Assembly (NCBI RefSeq): GCF_000378945.1
Contig: NZ_KB900539.1
Location: 551,241 to 615,240, forward strand
Direction: 5' to 3'
DNA: 64,000 nt
Source: Methyloversatilis universalis EHg5
GTDB lineage: Bacteria > Pseudomonadota > Gammaproteobacteria > Burkholderiales > Rhodocyclaceae
Shown: one piece after another, positions 30,050 to 40,415 of the stretch
Layout: each line of letters opens with the position of its first letter
How positions within the stretch are numbered: position 1 is the first letter of the stretch
Notes under the pieces: generated by a model
Database searches by the model: none
Told to the model about the DNA's origin: nothing
What the model saw: the letters and a program-made list of their open reading frames with translations, nothing else
Program-made: the position numbers and the translations under genes

Positions 30050-30091
30050 CCCTTGGTCACTGGCCACTGGCCGACGGCCAATGACCAAGGG
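30050..30091. repeat. Long imperfect hairpin containing the TGGCCACTGGCC motif
   Basis: CCCTTGGTCA (30050-30059) pairs exactly with TGACCAAGGG (30082-30091). After one mismatch a further 5 bp pair (30061-30065 with 30076-30080). The interior carries CTGGCCACTGGCCG, which recurs elsewhere in the element. No T-run follows. Confidence 0.55.
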
Positions 30092-30144
30092 CAGCTGGTC
30101 GGCTGCCAGTGTCCAAAGAGGGACGCTGCAGCTCCAACAAAAGC

Positions 30145-30165
30145 GGCTACACAGTGGCTACATGA
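30145..30165 (+). promoter_or_regulatory. Right integrase arm-type site
   Basis: Two GGCTACA copies (30145-30151 and 30156-30162), again 11 bp apart, 55 bp inside the right core repeat. It matches the left site (21740-21760) at 19 of 21 positions and has the same orientation. Confidence 0.65.
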
Positions 30166-30220
30166 AGCTGCAGCACTCTGAGGGGGAAGAGGCCTGCATT
30201 GCTGCAGGCCGCTTGTAGTC

Positions 30221-30299
<79 letters not shown>

Positions 30300-30371
30300 G
30301 TGAGGGAGCGGTACTATAGCAAAGCGCCGCGGCGTCGGGCCGGGCAGGGCGATTTCGGGAGGAAGAAACGC

Positions 30372-31535
30372 GTGTGGCCGGACTTCGAAGGCGGGTCCAT
30401 CGTCAATCTGATGCAGGACATCGTGCGGGCCCGCGGTGGGCGCAGCAGCCTGCCGGGTGTGACCGGTGTCGATGTGCGCGACTGGCGGGCTGCCCGCACC
30501 GTCGTGCTGCTGGTGCTGGACGGTGTCGGGCTGAAGCAGATCGAGTCCCTGCCGGAATCCGCCTTCCTGCGCCGGCACATCGTGCGTGGCCTGAGTTCGG
30601 TATTCCCCTCCACCACCGCGACCGCGATCACCACCTTCATGACCGCCCGGCCGCCGGTCGAGCACGGGCTGACCGGCTGGCATGTGCGCTGTGTCGAACC
30701 CGGACTGGACGGGCGGGTGCTCGCCATCCTGCCGGTGACGCCGCGTGGCGGCGGACCGCTGGACATGCAGGCGGACGAGGCGCTGGCGCTGACCTGTCGT
30801 GCGCCGTCGCTGTTTTCCGGACTGCCGGTCGCATCGCAGGTGGTATCGCCTGCCGATATCGCCCATTCGCCGTTCAACCGCCGGCACAGCGAGGGTGCGC
30901 AGCGCACCGGCTACGATGGGCTGGACGGTCTGTTCAACGCGCTCGATGCGGCGCTGGACGCACCGGTTCCGCCCGCCTACCTGTATGCCTACTGGCCCGA
31001 TTTCGACCACTTTGCCCATATTCGCGGCTGCGCGTCGGAACAGGCGCTCGCTCTGTTGCGAGGCATGGACGCCGCGCTTGAAGCCTGGGTGGCCCGCAGA
31101 CAGGGCGATGCGGTTCAGCTGCTGATCACCGCCGACCATGGTTTCATCGACGCACCGGCCGAACGCCTGCTGGAACTGGAGCGTTTTCCTGCCCTGGCCG
31201 ATTGCCTCGCGTCACCGTTGTCGGGCGAACGACGGGCGGTGTTCTGTCATCTGAAACCGGGGCGCGAGCGCGATTTCGAGCGCGCCCTGGCGGATATCGA
31301 GCATGCCTGCCAACCCTGGAAATCGTCGGATCTGCTTGCCGCCGGCCGGTTCGGTCCGGGCGATCCGCACCCGCGACTTCGCGAGCGCGTCGGCGACTGG
31401 ACGCTGGAAATGAAAGCGGACTGGACTTTGCGGGACACGGTGCCGGGCGAACGTCCGTTCCGGCTGATCGGGGTACATGGTGGCACCAGCGAGGCGGAAA
31501 TGCAGGTGCCGCTCGTGGCGTGTTCGCTGGGGTAG
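30372..31535 (+). CDS. Alkaline-phosphatase-superfamily phosphodiesterase/nucleotide pyrophosphatase
   Basis: A 387-residue protein from the GTG at 30372, preceded by GGGAGGAAG; an upstream GTG would begin right at the tRNA 5' end. Superfamily motifs: LLVLDGVG with the first metal Asp, PSTTATAITT with the nucleophilic Thr, WPDFDHFAH and TADHGF with the later metal ligands. It is probably a soluble type I phosphodiesterase-like hydrolase; the substrate is unknown. It converges with the CBS gene, and the short gap contains a GC-rich inverted repeat (about 31549-31574) that may terminate both. Confidence 0.85.
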   Translation: MWPDFEGGSIVNLMQDIVRARGGRSSLPGVTGVDVRDWRAARTVVLLVLDGVGLKQIESLPESAFLRRHIVRGLSSVFPSTTATAITTFMTARPPVEHGLTGWHVRCVEPGLDGRVLAILPVTPRGGGPLDMQADEALALTCRAPSLFSGLPVASQVVSPADIAHSPFNRRHSEGAQRTGYDGLDGLFNALDAALDAPVPPAYLYAYWPDFDHFAHIRGCASEQALALLRGMDAALEAWVARRQGDAVQLLITADHGFIDAPAERLLELERFPALADCLASPLSGERRAVFCHLKPGRERDFERALADIEHACQPWKSSDLLAAGRFGPGDPHPRLRERVGDWTLEMKADWTLRDTVPGERPFRLIGVHGGTSEAEMQVPLVACSLG

Positions 31536-31581
31536 GGGGGAGGGAGCCGGGCGCGCTGGCGCGCACCCGGCGTTGCCGGCC

Positions 31582-32013
31582 TCAGCCGGCGATATAGCTT
31601 TCGAGCTGCTTGATCAGGAACTGCTGGTACTCGATCGTTTCCTTGACCATGTCGCCGATGGACACCACGCCGATCAGACTGCCGGCGCCGTCGAGCACCG
31701 GCAGATGGCGGATGCGCTTTTCACTCATCAGCTGCATCGCCTGGTCGACCGTCATGTCGGGCGTCACGTGGATGAGCTTGCTGGTCATGATGTCGCGCAC
31801 CGGGGTGGTGGACGAATCCTTGCCCTGCAGCACCACCTTGCGTGCGTAATCGCGCTCGGAAAAGATGCCGGCCAGTGCGCCGTTGTCGGTCACCAGCACG
31901 GCCCCGATGCCGCGGTTGGCCATCACGCGCAGCGCGCTGACGACCGTGTTGTCCGCCTCGACGGTCGCGACCGGACCCGTCTTGCCTTCAATCACCTGAG
32001 CGATGGTCTTCAC
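31582..32013 (-). CDS. Paired CBS-domain protein
   Basis: A 143-residue protein consisting of two CBS motifs (about 8-60 and 72-130), with the usual VSALRVMANRGIGAVLVTDNG and DQAMQLMSEKRIRHLPVLD patterns. Stand-alone CBS pairs bind adenosine nucleotides and report energy or redox state to partners. A GTG start at 32013 is supported by GGGAGG upstream. The gene follows rpoD on the same strand by 57 nt, so some read-through from rpoD is possible. Confidence 0.92.
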   Translation of the reverse strand: MKTIAQVIEGKTGPVATVEADNTVVSALRVMANRGIGAVLVTDNGALAGIFSERDYARKVVLQGKDSSTTPVRDIMTSKLIHVTPDMTVDQAMQLMSEKRIRHLPVLDGAGSLIGVVSIGDMVKETIEYQQFLIKQLESYIAG

Positions 32014-32070
32014 GGTAGGCCTCCCTTTTCTATTCCGTGACGATGGGGTCGCTCAAGTTTCACACGAAAA

Positions 32071-34095
<2,025 letters not shown>

Positions 34096-34137
34096 GTATA
34101 TCCTCAGATCTGCGTGTAGCCTGCGGCGCGGGCAGCC

Positions 34138-34350
34138 GGTTCCTGAACAGGGCGCTCAGGAACCGCCATCTCCCGCGTGACGACGCGAAGCCGCGAACTT
34201 TCGGCTCCCGGTGCGTGCGTCGAACCCCCTCAATCCGGGTCGGCAACGAGGTCTGCCTTCGGCAAACCTGCCTGCCCGACCTATGCAAGCGGACGTGAGG
34301 GAAAACCCGACATTATACCCGTTTTAGGGTCTGTCTTCTCGTCTTTCAAG
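34138..34350 (-). promoter_or_regulatory. rpoD promoter region and leader hairpin
   Basis: On the minus strand a perfect -10 box TATAAT (34317-34312) lies about 215 nt before the rpoD ATG; its -35 is poor. Just upstream is CTTGAAA (34350-34344), identical to the sigma-32 -35 element, followed after 14 nt by CCCTAAA, a weak match to CCCCATNT. This recalls the heat-shock promoter of E. coli rpoD. In the leader, GGTTCCTGA/TCAGGAACC (34138-34146 with 34156-34164) forms a perfect 9-bp hairpin. Confidence 0.5.
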
Positions 34351-34379
34351 CGCCATCGGCAGCGCCCTTCGATGCCGGC

Positions 34380-36152
34380 TCAGTTTCGAGCTTTCTCCCG
34401 CAACAGACGTCCCAGTTCGCTCTGTTGTTCCGCACTCAGCGGCGCCTGCCGGCTCAGTGCGGTCAGGTGATTGATTGCACGACTGATTTCCGTTCTTCTC
34501 AGATGTTGCAGCGTGTCGTCAAACATGTGCGGCAGCGCGCCTTCGTCGGCCGGATCGTCGATCGTGGCCGCCAGCGCCGCTTCGATTGCCGCGCCGTGCG
34601 GGCTTTCGCGGAAGTATTCGACCAGCGCGGCCGGGTGCTCGCTGTCGGCATCGCCGTGCTCGATGCAATCGGCCAGCGCCTGCACGGCCTGCAGCCAGGG
34701 GTCGTGTTCGATGTTCTCGAGGTGTCCGACCTTGCCGCCGAGCGACGGGCGCTGCATCAGCATGCACAGCAGCTTGCGCGCGGGCGTGCTTGGCGGCACG
34801 CGCGGCGCGGCCGGCGGCGGTGTCTTGTGGCCGAAGCGGGTGTTGCGGCGCGGCAGGCGCAGGCCGCAGGCCTCGGCGAATTCTTCTGCTGACAGCCCGA
34901 CCGCCGGCGTCAGCAGATGCAGCAGCTGGGTGCGCAGTGCGCCGGCCGGCACCTGGGTGACCAGAGGCTTGGCTTCGCTGACGAACTGGGCGCGTCCTTC
35001 CGCACTCCGGATGTCGCAGCGTGTCTGCAGTTCGTGCAGCAGATATTCGCTCAGCGGCTGCGCCGACAGCGCGAGCTGGCGGAAGCGCTCGGCGCCCTGT
35101 TCGCGCACGAAGCTGTCCGGATCGTGCTCCGGCGGCAGGAAGAGAAAGGACACGGCGCGGCCATCGCCCAGTTCCGGCAGCGCCGATTCCAGTCCACGCC
35201 AGGCCGCCTTGCGGCCGGCACGATCGCCGTCGAAACAGAACACGATGCGGTCGGTCTGGCGGAACAGCTTGTGAATGTGGTCCGGCGTGGTGGCCGTGCC
35301 CAGCGTGGCGACCGCGCTGCCGACGCCGAACTGGGCCAGTGCCACCACATCCATATAGCCTTCGACCACCAGCACGAAACCGTCGTCGCGGATCGCGGTG
35401 CGTGCCTGCGACAGGCCGTACAGCTCGCGGCCTTTTGAGAACAGCGGTGTTTCGGGTGAATTCAGGTATTTGGGTTCGCCGCGGTCGAGCACCCGGCCAC
35501 CGAAGCCGATCACGTTGTTCCGCCCGTCGAGAATCGGAAACATGATGCGATCGCGGAAGCGGTCGTAGCGTCGACCCTTGGTCTGGCCTTCCGACGCTTC
35601 GGCGTCGATCACCAGTCCGCATTCGGCCAGCGTGGGTGCGTCGTAATCGTCGAAGGCATCGCGCAGCGACTGCCAGTCGCCCGGTGCGTAGCCGATGCCG
35701 AAGCGGGCGGCGATCTCGCCGGTCAGGCCGCGGCCCTTCAGGTAGTCGATCGCGCGCGGATTCTTCTTCAGCTGCTGCTTGTAGAACTGGGCTGCGCGCG
35801 CCATCAGGTCGGTCAGTGAGGCGGCCTGCTTGCGCTTCTGCGCCATTTCCGGCGTGAAGTCCTCGCGCGGTACTGTCATGCCGGCATTGCGCGCCAGTTC
35901 CTCGATTGCGTCCGGGTAGCTCAGCCCGGAATACTCCATCAGGAATCCGATGGCGCTGCCGTGCGCGCCGCAGCCGAAGCAGTGATAGAACTGCTTGGCC
36001 GGACTGACCGTGAAGGAGGGCGACTTCTCGTTGTGGAAGGGGCAGCAGGCCTGATAGTTGGCGCCGGCCTTCTTCAGCGGGACGTAGCGTTCGACCACGT
36101 CGACGATGTCGACGCGGTTGAGCAGTTCCTGGATGAAGGACTGCGGGATCAT
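34380..36152 (-). CDS. dnaG: DNA primase
   Basis: A 590-residue primase making RNA primers at the replication fork. Domains: N-terminal CHC2-type zinc-binding domain (CPFH...CFGCGAHG, about 36-65), RNA polymerase core with TOPRIM (VVEGYMDVVAL near 260 and the DGDRAG motif near 308) and the C-terminal DnaB-interaction domain (about 430-590). Cytoplasmic. Start ATG at 36152 is 11 nt after yqeY, consistent with co-transcription in the macromolecular-synthesis operon. Confidence 0.97.
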   Translation of the reverse strand: MIPQSFIQELLNRVDIVDVVERYVPLKKAGANYQACCPFHNEKSPSFTVSPAKQFYHCFGCGAHGSAIGFLMEYSGLSYPDAIEELARNAGMTVPREDFTPEMAQKRKQAASLTDLMARAAQFYKQQLKKNPRAIDYLKGRGLTGEIAARFGIGYAPGDWQSLRDAFDDYDAPTLAECGLVIDAEASEGQTKGRRYDRFRDRIMFPILDGRNNVIGFGGRVLDRGEPKYLNSPETPLFSKGRELYGLSQARTAIRDDGFVLVVEGYMDVVALAQFGVGSAVATLGTATTPDHIHKLFRQTDRIVFCFDGDRAGRKAAWRGLESALPELGDGRAVSFLFLPPEHDPDSFVREQGAERFRQLALSAQPLSEYLLHELQTRCDIRSAEGRAQFVSEAKPLVTQVPAGALRTQLLHLLTPAVGLSAEEFAEACGLRLPRRNTRFGHKTPPPAAPRVPPSTPARKLLCMLMQRPSLGGKVGHLENIEHDPWLQAVQALADCIEHGDADSEHPAALVEYFRESPHGAAIEAALAATIDDPADEGALPHMFDDTLQHLRRTEISRAINHLTALSRQAPLSAEQQSELGRLLREKARN

Positions 36153-36163
36153 CCCGCCGCTGC

Positions 36164-36616
36164 TCAGGCCTTGCCGCTGAGGGCGGCCTTCACCAGTGCG
36201 GAGGCCTGGGTCATGTCGGTGCGGCCGGCCAGCTTCGCCTTCAGCGGGCCCATTACCTTGCCCATGTCGGCCGGGCCGCTCGCGCCGACCGCTGCGATCA
36301 CCTCAGCGATGGTGGCCTGTACTTCGTCCGCGCTCAGCTGCTGCGGCATGTAGCCGTTCAGTACCTCGAGCTCGAACTTCTCGGCGTCGGCCAGATCCTG
36401 GCGGCCGGCGGCTTCGTACTGGCTGATCGAGTCGCGACGCTGTTTCAGCATCTTGTCGATCACCGCGGTCACCTGGGTGTCGTCCAGCGTCACGCGCTCG
36501 TCGACTTCCTTCTGCTTGATCGCGGCCAGCAGCAGGCGAATGGTGCCCAGACGCGCACTGTCCTTGGCGCGCATCGCGGTCTTCATGTCTTCGCTGATCT
36601 GTTCTTTGAGGCTCAT
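36164..36616 (-). CDS. GatB/YqeY domain protein
   Basis: A 150-residue protein, nearly all YqeY domain: an N-terminal helical part (MSLKEQISEDMKTAMRAKD) and a C-terminal GatB-tail-like module (YMPQQLSADEV, then GPADMGKVMGPLKAKLAGR). The family is related to the tail of the GatB tRNA-amidotransferase subunit and is thought to bind tRNA, but has no settled role. The start at 36616 was chosen because it aligns with the family N terminus. It sits between rpsU and dnaG, as in many beta- and gammaproteobacteria. Confidence 0.92.
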   Translation of the reverse strand: MSLKEQISEDMKTAMRAKDSARLGTIRLLLAAIKQKEVDERVTLDDTQVTAVIDKMLKQRRDSISQYEAAGRQDLADAEKFELEVLNGYMPQQLSADEVQATIAEVIAAVGASGPADMGKVMGPLKAKLAGRTDMTQASALVKAALSGKA

Positions 36617-36657
36617 CGTGTTACTCGCTGCTGCGGTTGAAGGGCTGCAACAAACAC

Positions 36658-36691
36658 AAAAAGCCGGATGCGGCAGGCGCATTCGGCTTTT
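36658..36691 (-). terminator. Terminator/attenuator between rpsU and yqeY
   Basis: On the minus strand AAAAGCCGAATGCG pairs with CGCATCCGGCTTTT (one G-U) and ends in a T-run. A smaller GCCCTGC/GCAGGGC hairpin lies just before it (36701-36720). It matches the E. coli arrangement, where a leaky terminator after rpsU lowers dnaG and rpoD expression relative to S21. Confidence 0.85.
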
Positions 36692-36727
36692 CGGTTTCAA
36701 GCCCTGCGACGATGCAGGGCTCGACGA

Positions 36728-36940
36728 TCAGTACAGCTTCGGCGGCAGGGTCTGGCTGCGCAGCCGCTTGTGGTGGCGCTTCACGGCGGCGGCCAGCTTG
36801 CGCTTGCGCTCGGCGGTGGGCTTTTCGTAGAACTCGCGCGAACGCAGTTCGGTCAGCGTGCCAGCCTTTTCGATGGTGCGCTTGAAGCGGCGGATCGCAA
36901 CTTCAAACGGCTCGTTTTCCTTGACGCGGATACCCGGCAT
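36728..36940 (-). CDS. rpsU: 30S ribosomal protein S21
   Basis: A 70-residue basic protein with the S21 signature ([17 protein letters not shown], then [14 protein letters not shown]). It is part of the small subunit and needed for mRNA base-pairing at initiation. It is the first gene of the macromolecular-synthesis operon. It has a good promoter upstream and an attenuator downstream, which explains how S21 can be made in excess over primase and sigma factor. Confidence 0.98.
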   Translation of the reverse strand: MPGIRVKENEPFEVAIRRFKRTIEKAGTLTELRSREFYEKPTAERKRKLAAAVKRHHKRLRSQTLPPKLY

Positions 36941-37026
36941 AACAACAGCCCTCTAGACAGCCTGCAATGTGTGCAAACAACGTCTGCTCCACAAAACGTG
37001 AGCGGACGCATAACGGAAAGCCGGCG

Positions 37027-37055
37027 ATTATATCTCCGGCCGGGTGGTGTGCCAA
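37027..37055 (-). promoter_or_regulatory. Sigma-70 promoter of the rpsU operon
   Basis: On the minus strand TTGGCA (37055-37050) and TATAAT (37032-37027) are separated by 17 bp. This is a near-consensus promoter about 80 nt ahead of the rpsU start. It lies back-to-back with the divergent tsaD start region. Confidence 0.8.
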
Positions 37056-37091
37056 GTCCTATTTTCGGAGCGCGCAAGTACAATGCGCCGC

Positions 37092-38102
37092 ATGTGGATT
37101 CTTGGCATCGAATCGTCGTGTGACGAAACAGGGCTGGCGTTGTACCACGACCAGCGGGGGCTGGTCGCGCACGTCGTGCACTCCCAGATCGATCTGCATC
37201 AGGCCTATGGCGGCGTGGTGCCCGAGCTGGCTTCGCGCGACCATGTGCGGCGCATCGTGCCGCTTTACCGTCAGGTGCTGGCCGAAGCCGGCATCGCGGC
37301 GGCCGACATTGACGCGGTGGCCTACACGGCCGGGCCCGGTCTGGCCGGTGCGCTGCTGGTTGGTGCCGCCTTCGCCGAATCGGTGGCGCTCGCGCTCGGC
37401 AAACCGGCCATTCCCATCCATCACCTCGAAGGCCACCTGCTGTCGCCGCTGCTGTCGGCCGACCCGCCTGCCTATCCCTTCGTCGCGCTGCTGGTGTCCG
37501 GCGGCCACACTCAGCTGATGCGGGTGTCGGCGGTCGGTGAATACGAAATGCTGGGCGAAACGCTGGACGATGCGGCCGGTGAGGCCTTCGACAAGACTGC
37601 CAAGCTGCTCGGGCTGCCCTATCCGGGCGGTCCGGCACTGGCCGCGCTGGCGCAGCAAGGCACCCCGGGCCGGGTGAAGCTGCCGCGACCCATGCTGCAC
37701 AGCGGCGATCTCGACTTCAGTTTTTCGGGCCTCAAGACCGCGGTGCTCAATGCGGTGAACAAGGGGCTGGACGAGGCGGGCCGTGCCGATCTGGCAGCGG
37801 AATTCCAGGAGGCGGTGGTTGATGTACTGGTCGGCAAGTCGCTGGCCGCGCTGCGGCAGACCCGATTGAAGCAGCTGGTGGTGGCCGGTGGCGTGGGCGC
37901 CAACCGGCGGCTGCGCGAGCGGCTTGATCTGGAACTGGCACAGCGCAAGGGGCGGGTGTTCTATCCGGAGCTTGCGCTGTGTACCGACAACGGCGCCATG
38001 ATCGCCTTCGCCGGCGCCCAGCGCCTTGCCGCAGGCGTGGCGCAGTCCGCAGAGGCGCACGAGATCGCGGTGCGGCCGCGCTGGCCGCTCGACACGCTTT
38101 AA
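37092..38102 (+). CDS. tsaD: tRNA N6-adenosine threonylcarbamoyltransferase
   Basis: A 336-residue ASKHA-fold protein that transfers threonylcarbamoyl to A37 of ANN-decoding tRNAs, with TsaB and TsaE. Conserved motifs: [10 protein letters not shown] at the N terminus, [12 protein letters not shown] with the metal-binding His residues, LVSGGHTQL and a C-terminal CTDNGAMIA. The ATG at 37092 aligns with the family N terminus. An upstream ATG at 37083 overlaps a -10-like TACAAT (37079-37084). That box would place the transcript start on the 37092 ATG, suggesting a leaderless mRNA. Confidence 0.96.
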   Translation: MWILGIESSCDETGLALYHDQRGLVAHVVHSQIDLHQAYGGVVPELASRDHVRRIVPLYRQVLAEAGIAAADIDAVAYTAGPGLAGALLVGAAFAESVALALGKPAIPIHHLEGHLLSPLLSADPPAYPFVALLVSGGHTQLMRVSAVGEYEMLGETLDDAAGEAFDKTAKLLGLPYPGGPALAALAQQGTPGRVKLPRPMLHSGDLDFSFSGLKTAVLNAVNKGLDEAGRADLAAEFQEAVVDVLVGKSLAALRQTRLKQLVVAGGVGANRRLRERLDLELAQRKGRVFYPELALCTDNGAMIAFAGAQRLAAGVAQSAEAHEIAVRPRWPLDTL

Positions 38103-38108
38103 GGCGGC

Positions 38109-38726
38109 TCAGCCCGCGCTTGGTGCCTTCTTGCCGCCGATGCGGCTTTCGGTGCCGTTCATGAGCCGGCGGATGTTCTCGGCGTGGCGCCAGATGAGCA
38201 GGCCGGACATCGCGGCCAGTGCGCCGCATACGGTGGCCGAGCCGGTCAGCATCAGACCGCTGATCGGCGCGCTGCAGGCAGCGACCAGCGCAGCCAGCGA
38301 CGAATATCGGGTGATGAAGGCGACCGCCAGCCAGAGTGCCAGCGCGATCACGCCGGCCCAGGGAACGGCGGCGAGCATGACGCCGGCAGCGGTCGCCACC
38401 CCCTTGCCGCCGCGGAAGCCCAGCGTGGCCGGGAACACGTGGCCGACGAAAGCCGCCACGCCGGCCAGCAGTGCCGATACCTCACCCATGCCCAGGGCGC
38501 GTACCAGCAGTACCGCGGCTACGCCTTTCAGTGCGTCGCCGATCAGCGTCATCAGCGCCGCTTTCTTGTTGCCGGAGCGCAGCACATTGGTGGCGCCCGG
38601 ATTACCCGAGCCATAGCTGCGCGGGTCCGGCAGGCCGAACACCTTGCTGCTGACGACCGCGAACGGGATGCAGCCGAGCGCGTAACCGAGAACGATGGCG
38701 AGGACGAAGCTGGATGCGGAATTCAC
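38109..38726 (-). CDS. plsY: Glycerol-3-phosphate acyltransferase PlsY
   Basis: A 205-residue inner-membrane enzyme using acyl-phosphate to acylate glycerol-3-phosphate, the first step of phospholipid synthesis. Five or so TM segments. PlsY motifs are intact: [14 protein letters not shown] (about 38-51), the GHVFP...[10 protein letters not shown] segment and a C-terminal RHAENIRRL. The start is a GTG at 38726 with no strong ribosome-binding site, chosen by family alignment. It converges with tsaD and is divergent from folB. Confidence 0.94.
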   Translation of the reverse strand: MNSASSFVLAIVLGYALGCIPFAVVSSKVFGLPDPRSYGSGNPGATNVLRSGNKKAALMTLIGDALKGVAAVLLVRALGMGEVSALLAGVAAFVGHVFPATLGFRGGKGVATAAGVMLAAVPWAGVIALALWLAVAFITRYSSLAALVAACSAPISGLMLTGSATVCGALAAMSGLLIWRHAENIRRLMNGTESRIGGKKAPSAG

Positions 38727-38789
38727 GTTGGGGTGCAGGTCGGACGTAGAATCCCGCAATTCTAGTTCGACACGGCCAGCAGGGCAGAC

Positions 38790-39143
38790 ATGGACTGTAT
38801 TTTCATCGAAGGCATGAAGGTGACCGCCTCGGTCGGCATCTACGCACGCGAGCGTGCGCACACTCAGCAGCTCGAAATCAGCATGACCTTCGGCGTGCCC
38901 GATGCCGCCGCCCAGAACGACGACATCAACGACACCATCGACTACGCCGAAGTGGTGAACCGCATCCGCGCCGAACTGGCGCAGCGCCACTTCAATCTGC
39001 TGGAAACGCTGGGCGAGTTCGTGATCAAGATGATGCTGGAAGACTTCCGCGCGTCCTGGGTCAAGATTTCGATCGCCAAGACCGGCATCATGAAAGACGT
39101 GCGCCAGGTCGGCGTCACGATAGAGCGCGGCAGTCGGCCCTGA
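38790..39143 (+). CDS. folB: Dihydroneopterin aldolase
   Basis: A 117-residue FolB forming glycolaldehyde and 6-hydroxymethyl-dihydropterin in folate synthesis. Recognisable features: the start [20 protein letters not shown], the [17 protein letters not shown] segment and a C-terminal ISIAKTG with the active-site Lys. A TAGAAT -10-like box lies at 38749-38754. Its 3' end overlaps the convergent ogt gene by 29 nt. Confidence 0.94.
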   Translation: MDCIFIEGMKVTASVGIYARERAHTQQLEISMTFGVPDAAAQNDDINDTIDYAEVVNRIRAELAQRHFNLLETLGEFVIKMMLEDFRASWVKISIAKTGIMKDVRQVGVTIERGSRP

Positions 39144-39636
39144 GCGCAAAGCCCGCTGCGTCCGCCTCGTGAGAGAGCAGCCAGCGCTTGATGCCTGGCA
39201 GGAAGCCTTCGCGGGCATGGGCGAAACCGCCGAGCGCGCCTGCGGCGCCGACGATGCGGTGGCAGGGAATGATGACCGGCAGCGGATTGGCACCGCAGGC
39301 CGCGCCGACTGCACGCGGCGATGAAGCGATGCGTTTCGCCACTTCGCCGTAGGTCAGCGTGTCGCCGACCGGGATGCCGCACATGACCGACCACACCGCG
39401 TTCTGGTGCGTGCTGCCTCCCGGGGCCAGCGGCAGGTCGAAGCGGTGGTTCGCGTCCTTCAGATAGTGTCCGATCTGGGCGGCCGCTTCGGCGGCCAGCG
39501 GGGTGCGTGCCGGCTGTGCGGCGCGCGGGCTCAGGAACTCGATCAGCGTGAGCGCCCGGTCGTCGGCGAGTATGCCCAGCGCGAAGCCGGGCGCGCTGAC
39601 CATCGCATCCCATTCGGTGGTGCCGCTCGGCCTCAT
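39115..39636 (-). CDS. ogt: Methylated-DNA--[protein]-cysteine S-methyltransferase
   Basis: A 173-residue suicide DNA-repair protein that removes O6-alkyl groups from guanine. The active site PCHR with acceptor Cys is present ([12 protein letters not shown]), preceded by the HTH helix ([21 protein letters not shown]). The start ATG at 39636 overlaps the stop of the upstream chalcone-isomerase-like gene (TGATG), indicating coupling. Its last 29 nt overlap folB on the opposite strand. Confidence 0.93.
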   Translation of the reverse strand: MRPSGTTEWDAMVSAPGFALGILADDRALTLIEFLSPRAAQPARTPLAAEAAAQIGHYLKDANHRFDLPLAPGGSTHQNAVWSVMCGIPVGDTLTYGEVAKRIASSPRAVGAACGANPLPVIIPCHRIVGAAGALGGFAHAREGFLPGIKRWLLSHEADAAGFALRADCRALS

Positions 39637-40217
39637 CAGCGAGCGGCCTTGCCGGCCAGCAGCTGCAGTTTCAGATCGTCCTGGGTTGGTTTGCCGCCCA
39701 CCCAGATGGCCAGCAGCGCCCGGTAGAAATCCTCGCCCTCGACGATGCGGCTGATTTCCTGCCCGTCCATCGTGGCGCGGCTGCCGCGACCCGGCAGCCA
39801 TTCCAGCGCGATCCGGCTGCCCTTGCGCACTTCCTTCACTGCGGTGAGGTCGTCGACGAAGGCTCTGATGCGCGGCTGCATCGCTTCGAATTCCGCCGGC
39901 GGCAGATTCTTCTTCATGCCCTTGACCAGTGGTTCAGTGAATTGCTCTGCCGAAAAGCCCATCAGCGGCACGATCTCTATCCGTTTCGGCCCGGGAGCGG
40001 CCATCGCGCCGTCCAGCGTATCGGCGGGTGCCCCCAGGTAAAGGCCGATCACATAGGCCTTGATGATGAAGCGGCTGCGTACGCCCGCGCCGTTGAGCTG
40101 CAGCGACGTGTCGCCGAGGCGGGTGGCCGCTTCCAGGCGTACGCCCTCGATCTCGGCGGCAGTGGCCAGCGGTGTCGCCAGCAGTGCTGCGACGAGGGCA
40201 AACAGGCGAAGAAACAT
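39636..40217 (-). CDS. Secreted chalcone-isomerase-like protein
   Basis: A 193-residue protein with a signal peptide (about 1-20) and a CHASE-unrelated chalcone isomerase-like domain (GVRSRFIIKAYVIGLYLGAP, FSAEQFTEPLVKGMKKNLP, DGQEISRIVEGEDFYRALLAIWVG). Bacterial members are periplasmic and probably non-catalytic or fatty-acid binding; the role is unknown. It is translationally coupled to ogt downstream. Confidence 0.88.
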   Translation of the reverse strand: MFLRLFALVAALLATPLATAAEIEGVRLEAATRLGDTSLQLNGAGVRSRFIIKAYVIGLYLGAPADTLDGAMAAPGPKRIEIVPLMGFSAEQFTEPLVKGMKKNLPPAEFEAMQPRIRAFVDDLTAVKEVRKGSRIALEWLPGRGSRATMDGQEISRIVEGEDFYRALLAIWVGGKPTQDDLKLQLLAGKAAR

Positions 40218-40415
40218 GGCTGCGGTCTCCGTACATCTTCGGGGCGGCCATTATCCGACGACAGCCGATACGCCGGGTGCATCAACTGTTAAACGAAGTG
40301 CTTGTTACCGAAGTCACATTAACAAATTCGCGCAAGCTATTGTTTTTCTTGGTTGCAAATGTAATTATTGTTCCATTGGGGATATTTCAGGCTGCGTGGC
40401 AGCCAAGGGAGGCGC

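Larger units (their letters stand above)
29776..30220. other. Non-coding right end of the element
   Basis: This 445-nt stretch has no gene I can support. It should hold the promoter of the zinc-ribbon gene, a long imperfect hairpin (30050-30091) and the right arm-type site (30145-30165). Open frames here have poor starts and run into the integrase sites. Confidence 0.6.

Noticed and set aside
29862-30218. A 118-codon open frame at the right end of the element
   Set aside because: Weak start context and odd composition; it reads through the long hairpin and the right arm-type integrase site, so it is probably non-coding.
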